The position numbers were made by a program, and so were the translations under genes. From NCBI GenBank assembly GCA_039105265.1, contig JAPFFF010000056.1, forward strand, positions 1 through 64,000: a DNA stretch of 64,000 nt, written 5' to 3'. A model generated the notes under the pieces. That model made no database searches. It saw only the letters and a list, made by a program, of their open reading frames with translations, and was not told where the DNA came from. This document shows positions 17,357-24,843 of this stretch, piece after piece (position 1 is the first letter of the stretch; the number at the start of each line of letters is the position of its first letter). The DNA is from Tritrichomonas musculus. Its lineage: Eukaryota; Parabasalia; Tritrichomonadida; Tritrichomonadidae.

Positions 17357-17481
17357 TTATTTTTGTTCATTAGTCGTGTTGACGGTGGGCTTTAGCCCCG
17401 ACGGAAACCGACTGATATATACTACTAAACAAGTTCAAAGATGTAAATTCAAAGATGAAGATTCAAAGTGGCGACCGTCAA
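17357..17481 (+). repeat. Inverted repeat flanking segment C, left copy
   Basis: About 125 bp, nearly identical to the reverse complement of 30472-30596. It contains TTGACGG near one end and CCGTCAA at the other, with the hairpin GGGCT-TT-AGCCC inside, so the unit itself looks like a small terminal-repeat element. The 315 bases from 17321 to 17635 hold this repeat, only the first codons of the 81-aa gene (near 17530-17540) and the 3' stem-loop module, but no whole gene. Confidence 0.88.
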
Positions 17482-17552
17482 TCTCAATTTTTATCTCACC
17501 CCACCAGACGGACCTCCTATCTCTCTGGCGCTATTCATTTAAACCAAAAATA

Positions 17553-17660
17553 AAACTTCAAAATGATTTTTGATGACTTATACCTAAAATATAAGTCATT
17601 TATTTGATTTCAATTGAAGGTTAAAATTACCCCTTTTAATAGCTCTTTTTATTATCATTG
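17553..17660. repeat. 3' stem-loop module, copy 1
   Basis: It contains GACTTATA ... TATAAGTC (17575-17597, 8-bp stem) and the AATTGAAGGTTAAAATTACC block. It recurs at 58204-58312, at 23557-23650, and in shorter form at 23472-23520. It lies at the 3' end of minus-strand genes, so it may act in transcript ending or processing. Confidence 0.8.
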
Positions 17661-18073
17661 TCATCATTTTGCTTCGCAAAAGGGGACTTTGTCCCTTCAT
17701 TGTCATGCGTCTGTTGCCTTTTGAATGTGAGAATCCTGTTAATCATGTATGATGTTATATTTATATTTAAATGCTTTTGAATCAATTGTTTTGCAAATGA
17801 TGCTTGTTTATGTTGTGGTAGTTTCATTATTTCTTTCATTCGTTCATCATCAAGGAACTGTATAACTAATTCACGGTCATGAGAGTTCAAGAACTTTGAT
17901 GAATTGAATAAAGCTCGTTTTGGTTTATCATCTTTTATTTGATTCTCTTCATCTGATGAATCATTATTGTCATTGTCAAATGAACCTTCATTATCATCTG
18001 ATTTAGCAATTAATATTGTTAACAAATGATGTATTTCTTCAACATGCTTCATTATCTCTATTAATTCTGTCAT
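17636..18073 (-). CDS. 145-aa protein divergent from PolB (segment C)
   Basis: A near copy of the 135-aa gene of D (58294-58701), related to the 173-aa gene of E (55651-56172). N-terminal helix (IMKHVEEIHHLLTILIAKSD), acidic Asp/Asn linker, then a conserved domain: RALFNSSKFLNSHDRELVIQFLDDERM, HKQASFAKQLIQKHL and MINRILTFKRQ. In all three elements it sits beside the 5' end of PolB, so it may be a replication partner; terminal protein is one possibility that cannot be tested by eye. It has ten extra codons from a 30-bp hairpin insertion near its C-terminus. Confidence 0.82.
   Translation of the reverse strand: MTELIEIMKHVEEIHHLLTILIAKSDDNEGSFDNDNNDSSDEENQIKDDKPKRALFNSSKFLNSHDRELVIQFLDDERMKEIMKLPQHKQASFAKQLIQKHLNINITSYMINRILTFKRQQTHDNEGTKSPFAKQNDDNDNKKSY
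17666..17695 (-). repeat. 30-bp two-hairpin insertion, absent from the D copy
   Basis: TTTTGC-TTC-GCAAAA followed by GGGAC-TTT-GTCCC (as GGGGACTTTGTCCC). The copy in D at 58321 runs straight across this point with matching flanks, so the unit was gained or lost as an exact 30-bp piece, in frame. Confidence 0.92.
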
Positions 18074-18165
18074 TTCAATGAAATAAAAAACCTGAATTAT
18101 TTTTTTATTTTTTGATTTAACATTTTTTCAAAATTCAAATAAATTGATTTTTTAATAATATCTAA

Positions 18166-21100
18166 ATGTCATTTGAATTTGATAATGAACATTATAAATA
18201 TCTTGCTAATTTAATTAAAAGGCTTAACAATGAACTTCAAATAAACCCGCCATTAAGAACATCATATAATAAATCATTTCAAAGACCTCAACCTATTTAC
18301 AAATCAAGGATAACCGATTATCTTAATACATATCAATTCAAAGAGCATGAAGGAACAACCATCAATGATGAAACTATAACGGCATTCATCAATAGAATGA
18401 AGAAACAACCAGAAGAAGAGGAGGAGGAAGAGGAACAATTTGAAGAAGAAGAACAAGATGATGAACAACAACTAAAACAAATCGAGGTCAATATTAAAAT
18501 AGCTCATGATGCACTAAACAAAGCCCTTCAATTAATCAAATCTGATAATATATTATTGAGACCATTACCGCCAAAGACAAACAAACAACCTCAACGATAT
18601 GAAGACATCAGATTTAACAATGAAAATGCTGAATTAATTGAATACATCAAAAAGTTTGGCTATAAAGGTGTTCATTCAAAACATGATACATATTTCATAA
18701 TCAATCAACCTGAGAACTTTGATGAAGCAGTAGAAGTATGCAGTCATTTTATTGACCAGTTCCCAAACGATAGTGAAAAGGTTGAACGATTAGATGAAGA
18801 CAGCAAAGAACCAATAAAAATATATTACAAAAACGGAGTTTCATCAATTGAAGACATCAATGAATATTTGACTGAAACAGTATTTAAACAAGAAGTGAAA
18901 CCGTTCAAAATATATTTTCAATTGACAGGCATATTTGAGATACCACCAAAGAATGAAAGTGAAAGATATACATATGAGGCAAGTGATATTAATTGGAAGA
19001 ATTATAAATCATCAATTCCGATAATTGTTAGAGAGAATAAAGATATTGATAAAGTTAAACTGTATATTGAATCAAAGATTCATGAATATGAAACCACGGC
19101 TTCAAACATCAAATTATGTATCGTTTGGTCAGTATCGTTTACAATCTCTCGTGTAGTTAAGATAACAGGAAAGATTGATGGCTTGCCAAAAGAATTCATT
19201 AAAAATAAATATATCATTATTGATAACGTTGATGATTGTTTGTGTTGGTATCGTTTCCTTGCTTGCTGTTTGAATAAACAACTTATTGAAACACGAACAT
19301 TTAAAATCTCCAACAGAACCGCAGCAGCAAAGAAAATATTATGTGAAGACCACGGAATAACTTATTCAACTAAACCTACAAAAGCAGCAAATCAATTCAT
19401 CAACTCATTCAAAGGTATCACGATTGAAGAAATGAAGGAATCAGCGAAGAAGCATAACATTAATGTCAACATCTATGAATATGACAAAGAGAAACATATT
19501 TATGATTTACAGGATCAATGGCATAACGTCGATGATGAAACAAAAACGTTTTCAGCTCTGTTATATTCAAAGGACAAGATACTTCACATAATGTACATCA
19601 TCAATGCTGAAGCATTAACAAATATTCATATATGTCCTCATTGTGGTTCATACATTCACAAAGGACATGAACATATAGATAGATTCAACAACCATGTCAA
19701 GAAATGTGAGAAGCTAGGAGGTAGATTCAAAAAGGATTTCATACCTTCACGAGAAGCTTTACCATATTGTCCACACATTTTAAACAATCCTGTTTATTTG
19801 TATTGTCTTTCATACGGTTTATCATGGAAGCCAACAAAGCATTATATCACTTATGATTTTGAAACAATGGAGCAAAAGATTGAAAAGAAAGTCAGTGATA
19901 AATCTGTTATCAATTCTCGATTGATTCCTTTGAGTGTTTCATCATGTGTGAAGCTTGATAAAGGATTGATAACAAAGAACTTTGATATAAGAACAAATGA
20001 ATTCATAGCTAATTGGATTGAATGGTTATTTGTTGTTGGCTGTGATGTGTATGTTGATAAGTTGAATCATTTGAAATCATTCATTAAAGATAAATCAGAA
20101 GATGAACTCAATAAAATAGATACATCATTGAAAACAATAACAGTATTCGGTTTTAATTCATCACGATTTGATTCAAACTTATTCAAAGAGCAATTGATTA
20201 AAAATCATTGGTCAATCGATAGCGGAATGATTGGAACAGCTACATCACTGAAACAATTCATATTGAAATCATCAAAGTATCCCGTTCTCTTACGATTCAT
20301 TGACGCACAAGCATTTGTTGCCGGAGGTATGCTCAAACAATTTGGAATTGATTTTGTTGGTATCACTAACAGTTCGAAAGGTGTTTTTCCTTATGAAGCA
20401 ATCAACAGTGAAAATTATAATGAAGTGTTGTCAAAGAGTGAACCATTTGAATATGAAGACTTCTATAGTTATCTCAATCAAAAGAATCCATTAACAAAAG
20501 CTGATTATGAAGAGTATTTGATTGATTCAAAGAGGTTTGCAACACGTTGGGATTATTTGTTATCATATAATAACAATGATGTTGAAATGATGATTAAACC
20601 GATTGACAACCTTATTCAAATGAATGCTGAATATAAAGTTGATTTAATTAGTAATCTTTCATTGTCAAAGAACGCTTCATGTATCAAATATGCTCTCGCT
20701 TACAAAGATTTCAACCCGAAGAACGACTATGAAACCATAAACAAATCAAACACATTCAAACCAACAATGAAATGGTGGATTAATAAATGTGATAACTATA
20801 GAAAGCAAGACATGAAACATAACCAATCCAATCAAAATCAACGCGATATATCAAAATGTGTTAATGAAAAGGATTTTGATGCATTCATGAAATTGTATGA
20901 ATCAAATGAAACAGGAAAATGTCATTTGTGTGGTGAACACTTCACATATGAAAACAAACCAACTCTTGACCGAATAGATAACAACAAAGGACATCAGATT
21001 GATAACTGTTTGTTGGCTTGTGCTGAATGTAATCGTTTGAGACAAAGAGATGATGACAAGATAACAAGAACCAAAATACAATTGAAGAAATTCTGCAAGC

Positions 21101-22695
21101 TCCATCATCTGCCAACACTCATAACTGATGAAAAAGAATACTACAACTTGAGAGAGAACATAACAGGAGGTTTATCAAATGTACTTCATCGAGTGAACAT
21201 CAGAGGTCAAACATTAATCAATAAACTCAAATATGATGCCGTCAATGACAGAATCATTAGCTATGACACTTCAAACATAGTCTCACACGTTGCTGGTATT
21301 GATTTCAATTCATTATATCCTTCATCATTCAGTTCAGTAAAACATTCATTTAATCCTTATCACGGAGGAATCATGTACATGCCTGGTTCATTTATAAAAC
21401 GCTTTGATGTTTATGATGAACAAGGAAACAAGAATGAAAAGGTATTTAATGCTGCAATGAATATCATTCAATCAAAGAAGCGATTTGATGCTAACCCTGA
21501 GTTTATATTCAAAGCTGAAGTCAGATTGAGATGTCCGAAAAATAAAATTAATGATTTGATTAACTTTCCCCCTGTATTTAGAAACATCAATATAATGAAT
21601 GATGAACAAACGATAGGAAGTTATATGTACAAATATATGAAAGACAATAAACTGAATTCAGCCGATAAAGAAACAAGAAAGCTGACAATGCTTCTTGATA
21701 CATGCGGTACTTTTATGACGTTCTCGAATTATTATTTATGGTTTTTAATTGATCACAGACTTATCATTGATGACATTAAGAGCTTAAGTTTATATGAAGC
21801 TCATGACGGTTTTAATCAATTTGTTTGCGAGTTTATGAAGAAGCGTCAAGATATATTGTCGGGAAAGGCACACGGAAATGAAAAGTTCTATAAGATTAGC
21901 ATGAACGGTAGTTACGGTTATGACGGTATGAATTCAGAGAACTTTAATAAAGTCAGAATTGTTGATAAAAATAAAGCTTTTCAATTGATAGCATCCGATA
22001 CATATCGCAATGGTTGTAAATTGTCAAATGATTGTTATTTGATACAATCACAACCTCATTCATTCAAATGTAATACATGTCTTCAGGAATCATTTTGGAC
22101 CTTGGATAATGCGAAATACTGGTATTTGACTTTCATTTATGACTTTCTTTACAAATGCATTGACATGAATAAGATTCATTTTAACTCGGTCGATACAGAT
22201 AGTCTGTACATGTCAATCGCTGGCGATATGAATAAACCGATTAATCAGCTGTTTGATTACGTCATCAAAGACAAATCATTTTATGACAAACACATTTATA
22301 GTTTTATGCCAAATCCCGCTATCAATGATGTATATGATGAGAAAAAGATTCTCGGTTGTTGTGTAGAAAAGTTCGGAGCAAGTCAGGTTGCTTTATGCGC
22401 TAAATGTTATACGATATGGTCAGATGATAGAACAATATCACTTAAACTCAAAGGTGTTTCATTGAAGAAGAACAACATCAAATCAAGTGATTACAAAGAA
22501 GTCATCGACGGACAGACAGTAATGAAAGGAAAGAACATAAACCTTCAAATGAATTCACAACTGATGAGTAAGATAACTGTTATCAAAAATGCATTAACAG
22601 CGGCGCATTCAAAAATGCTTGTTTTATCGAATCAGCGTTGTTGTCCCTACATTTACGGAATGAATGCATCAAAGTATTTCATTGAAAACCATTAA
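18166..22695 (+). CDS. polB: Protein-primed type B DNA polymerase (segment C)
   Basis: 1509 aa. In order: one N-terminal helical repeat (to about 80), an acidic Glu-rich linker, an OTU-like segment DDCLCWYRFLACCL (about 355), a zinc finger CPHCGSYIHKGH...HVKKC (about 490-515), exonuclease motifs YDFETME (about 562), FGFNSSRFDSN (about 660) and YNNNDVEMM (about 800), an HNH-like insert CHLCGEHF...LDRIDNNKGH...CAECNR (about 917-960), then polymerase motif A DFNSLYPS (about 1045), B KISMNGSYGYDG (about 1242) and C VDTDSLY (about 1341). It would copy the element's linear genome. Very close to the D copy at 58795. Confidence 0.96.
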   Translation: MSFEFDNEHYKYLANLIKRLNNELQINPPLRTSYNKSFQRPQPIYKSRITDYLNTYQFKEHEGTTINDETITAFINRMKKQPEEEEEEEEQFEEEEQDDEQQLKQIEVNIKIAHDALNKALQLIKSDNILLRPLPPKTNKQPQRYEDIRFNNENAELIEYIKKFGYKGVHSKHDTYFIINQPENFDEAVEVCSHFIDQFPNDSEKVERLDEDSKEPIKIYYKNGVSSIEDINEYLTETVFKQEVKPFKIYFQLTGIFEIPPKNESERYTYEASDINWKNYKSSIPIIVRENKDIDKVKLYIESKIHEYETTASNIKLCIVWSVSFTISRVVKITGKIDGLPKEFIKNKYIIIDNVDDCLCWYRFLACCLNKQLIETRTFKISNRTAAAKKILCEDHGITYSTKPTKAANQFINSFKGITIEEMKESAKKHNINVNIYEYDKEKHIYDLQDQWHNVDDETKTFSALLYSKDKILHIMYIINAEALTNIHICPHCGSYIHKGHEHIDRFNNHVKKCEKLGGRFKKDFIPSREALPYCPHILNNPVYLYCLSYGLSWKPTKHYITYDFETMEQKIEKKVSDKSVINSRLIPLSVSSCVKLDKGLITKNFDIRTNEFIANWIEWLFVVGCDVYVDKLNHLKSFIKDKSEDELNKIDTSLKTITVFGFNSSRFDSNLFKEQLIKNHWSIDSGMIGTATSLKQFILKSSKYPVLLRFIDAQAFVAGGMLKQFGIDFVGITNSSKGVFPYEAINSENYNEVLSKSEPFEYEDFYSYLNQKNPLTKADYEEYLIDSKRFATRWDYLLSYNNNDVEMMIKPIDNLIQMNAEYKVDLISNLSLSKNASCIKYALAYKDFNPKNDYETINKSNTFKPTMKWWINKCDNYRKQDMKHNQSNQNQRDISKCVNEKDFDAFMKLYESNETGKCHLCGEHFTYENKPTLDRIDNNKGHQIDNCLLACAECNRLRQRDDDKITRTKIQLKKFCKLHHLPTLITDEKEYYNLRENITGGLSNVLHRVNIRGQTLINKLKYDAVNDRIISYDTSNIVSHVAGIDFNSLYPSSFSSVKHSFNPYHGGIMYMPGSFIKRFDVYDEQGNKNEKVFNAAMNIIQSKKRFDANPEFIFKAEVRLRCPKNKINDLINFPPVFRNINIMNDEQTIGSYMYKYMKDNKLNSADKETRKLTMLLDTCGTFMTFSNYYLWFLIDHRLIIDDIKSLSLYEAHDGFNQFVCEFMKKRQDILSGKAHGNEKFYKISMNGSYGYDGMNSENFNKVRIVDKNKAFQLIASDTYRNGCKLSNDCYLIQSQPHSFKCNTCLQESFWTLDNAKYWYLTFIYDFLYKCIDMNKIHFNSVDTDSLYMSIAGDMNKPINQLFDYVIKDKSFYDKHIYSFMPNPAINDVYDEKKILGCCVEKFGASQVALCAKCYTIWSDDRTISLKLKGVSLKKNNIKSSDYKEVIDGQTVMKGKNINLQMNSQLMSKITVIKNALTAAHSKMLVLSNQRCCPYIYGMNASKYFIENH

Positions 22696-22735
22696 ACAAT
22701 TAATTTGATGATTTTATTTTAAAAAATCATTTTTT

Positions 22736-22743
22736 TATTTTTG
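22736..22743 (+). promoter_or_regulatory. TATTTTTG box before HNH gene (C)
   Basis: TATTTTTG with a 6-base spacer (TTATAA) before the ATG at 22750. The same box and spacer occur at 63387-63394. Confidence 0.6.
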
Positions 22744-22749
22744 TTATAA

Positions 22750-23394
22750 ATGAGTCAACCAACTGAACAAGCACAAATTGAAACTGTTGATGAAGAAGCT
22801 GAGTTTGAACCATTAAAAGGATTTGAAAATGATTATGAAATTCAAACAACTTTCCCTTATAACATCAAGAATAAGAAAACAGGAAAAATAATAGCTGAAG
22901 GTGAATACAGACAAAATGTTTATCCTTGTGTAAGCCTAAATAACAAAATATATTATAAACATATTCTTGTAGCAAAGCAATTCATTGAAAACCCTGATAA
23001 TTTACCACAAGTCGACCATAAGAATAGAATCAAAACTGATTATCATGTTGATAATTTACGATTTGTGTCAAGTTCAGAGAATAATAGAAACAAATCAAAT
23101 TATAAAGGTATTCAATATGAGTTTGTTGATGATATACCTGATGAAGCTATGATTATTGATTTCTATGAAACAAAGACAGAAAGAAGAGAGTTTGAAGAAA
23201 ACAAGTATTATTATTACTTTGATGAATCAAATAATGAAGAAAAGTTTTATGCAAAGATTACTGATAATATTTATAAAGTACTACACCATAATATATCAAA
23301 ATCAGGTAATGAATTTGTTTCACTTCGTGATGTTGAAAATAAAACAGTCGGTGTATATATCAATCGATTTAAACATCAACATGATTTGATTTAA
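22750..23394 (+). CDS. HNH endonuclease with NUMOD4-like N-terminus
   Basis: 214 aa. EFEPLKGFENDYEI resembles NUMOD4. KHILVAKQF, then VDHKNRIKTDYHVDNLRFVSSSENNRNKS is an HNH_3 core (VDHxN...NLRxV...EN..N). The C-terminal half is unassigned. Such genes are usually homing-type nucleases or selfish riders. It follows PolB by 54 bases on the same strand, as in D. Outside the core it is almost identical to the D copy, but the core itself differs. Confidence 0.9.
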   Translation: MSQPTEQAQIETVDEEAEFEPLKGFENDYEIQTTFPYNIKNKKTGKIIAEGEYRQNVYPCVSLNNKIYYKHILVAKQFIENPDNLPQVDHKNRIKTDYHVDNLRFVSSSENNRNKSNYKGIQYEFVDDIPDEAMIIDFYETKTERREFEENKYYYYFDESNNEEKFYAKITDNIYKVLHHNISKSGNEFVSLRDVENKTVGVYINRFKHQHDLI

Positions 23395-23406
23395 ATGAAA
23401 TGCATC

Positions 23407-23432
23407 GGGTAGAATTCCGACTAGCCAGAATT
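23407..23432. repeat. GAATTC-containing module after HNH gene
   Basis: GGTAGAATTCCGAC followed by GCCAGAATTC: a degenerate member of the GAATTC palindrome group found elsewhere in the window. Confidence 0.5.
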
Positions 23433-23556
23433 CATTTAAAAAACATTTTTTTGATTGTTTTATTTTTGTACTCCACTGAAGGTTAAAATTACCCCTTTTA
23501 ATAGCTCTTTTTGTTATCATTGGTTTCATTCGATTGAAACGCCAAAAATAATAATC

Positions 23557-23650
23557 ATTGAATGATTTTGATGACTGATACCTAAACTATAGGTCATTAT
23601 TTCGATTTCGATTGAAGGTTAAAAATATCTCTTTTTATATCCCTTTTCAT
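23557..23650. repeat. 3' stem-loop module, copy 2
   Basis: A diverged copy of 17553-17660 (GATGACTGATACCTAAA..., ATTGAAGGTTAAAA). The part 23606-23650 is also repeated inverted at 24752-24797, so the 355-aa gene is bracketed by inverted repeats. A third, shorter copy lies at 23472-23520. Confidence 0.8.
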
Positions 23651-23652
23651 TT

Positions 23653-24720
23653 TCACTTTCTGTTAACATATTTGACGTTCTTTGACGACGTTATATTGAA
23701 TCTACCGGTTTTTTCAATCATTGATGCCAGTTCATCTTGCTTCACAAACAAACCAAATGATGTTTTATACTTCTTTTGGACGTCAGATAGGGTGAATCGT
23801 TCCATGGTTGGGTAGTTCTTTGTCATAAATGAATCAATATTATATTTGTTCTCAGCTGGTTGTTCTTTGTATTCTTCATCAGCTTTTGTTTGTTCTTTCA
23901 AATCATCTCTCATATCTTGTAGCTCGCGAACACAATACTCATACTTTCGTTTAATGGCTTCACATTTCGAACATGTTTTGACTGATTTTGAATTACATTC
24001 AGCTATCTTTCCGTTCAATTGAATAATGTTATCAATGACGTCTTGAATCAATGACGGGTCGATTCGTAGCATCCAAACCTCATATGTGTCTGGTGGCGTA
24101 TAACATCCGCATCTCATCATTTCCTTATCTTCTTCAGTCATAACATAACTCTCAGCGTCATCGTTAATGCAAATACATCTCATGATAGATACACATTTTG
24201 ATACAAATCTTTTGTAAACCCCGTACTCAGCGCTTTTATATACGTCAGTAATGTTTTTATATATCTTATCGCACTTTTCATCTATTGTTGAATGATTGCA
24301 ATGATAACCCATGAATTCAAAGTTACATTTTCTGATGAATTTCTTTATCTCAACAGTATCTGTACGTTCTTTCTTTATTTCTTCAAAGACCGGAATCACT
24401 GGTTTTGATGAATGAAGGTCATTAATGGACGGTATGGCTTTGAATGCGTTAAATACATTATCCATTAAATCACTGTATCGTGGAATCTTTAACACATACT
24501 TTGAACGATTATCATTAATCAAATCAAATAGTCGTTCAATGTCTTCTTTTGCCGATTTTGACAAAATATTATTTCTGATTTGTTTATCACTGAGGAACAA
24601 ATTAAGAAGCCTATTAGCTTGTTCAATCATTAGTTGATTTGGATTAAATGATTTGACTGATGAGGATTCAACAACTGAAGAGCTTTCATTGTTTTGATTT
24701 GTTTGTTCGATGACTGTCAT
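23653..24720 (-). CDS. Unrecognised 355-aa Cys-rich protein
   Basis: The N-terminus is Ser/Asn-rich. The middle has many cysteines (KCNFEFMGYHCNH, SKCVSIMRCICIN, MRCGCYTPP, KTCSKCEAIKRKYEYC), suggesting metal binding. The C-terminal 50 residues (FTLSDVQKKYKTSFGLFV, IEKTGRF) look like a small winged-helix domain. No counterpart is seen in A, B or E. It lies between two 45-bp inverted repeats, so it may be a cassette acquired separately. Confidence 0.78.
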   Translation of the reverse strand: MTVIEQTNQNNESSSVVESSSVKSFNPNQLMIEQANRLLNLFLSDKQIRNNILSKSAKEDIERLFDLINDNRSKYVLKIPRYSDLMDNVFNAFKAIPSINDLHSSKPVIPVFEEIKKERTDTVEIKKFIRKCNFEFMGYHCNHSTIDEKCDKIYKNITDVYKSAEYGVYKRFVSKCVSIMRCICINDDAESYVMTEEDKEMMRCGCYTPPDTYEVWMLRIDPSLIQDVIDNIIQLNGKIAECNSKSVKTCSKCEAIKRKYEYCVRELQDMRDDLKEQTKADEEYKEQPAENKYNIDSFMTKNYPTMERFTLSDVQKKYKTSFGLFVKQDELASMIEKTGRFNITSSKNVKYVNRK

Positions 24721-24751
24721 TTTATAAAAAATAAAAAATCAAAAAGAAAAA

Positions 24752-24797
24752 TAAAAAGGGATATAAAAAGAGATATTTTTAACCTTCAATTGAAATC
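24752..24797. repeat. Inverted repeat upstream of the 355-aa gene
   Basis: Nearly exact reverse complement of 23606-23650; together they bracket the gene. Confidence 0.85.
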
Positions 24798-24843
24798 AAA
24801 AATGCTGCCCCTAAATGCCGTTCATGAATGAATTTCAATTGAT

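Noticed and set aside
17346-17573. A 75-aa open frame starting ATGAGTTCA
   Set aside because: It runs through the 125-bp inverted repeat and into the 81-aa gene remnant and has no homologue in the other elements.
20900-21110. Intein or separate homing gene in the polymerase
   Set aside because: The HNH-like insert is short, present in all copies and lacks intein splice-junction motifs, so it looks like part of the enzyme.
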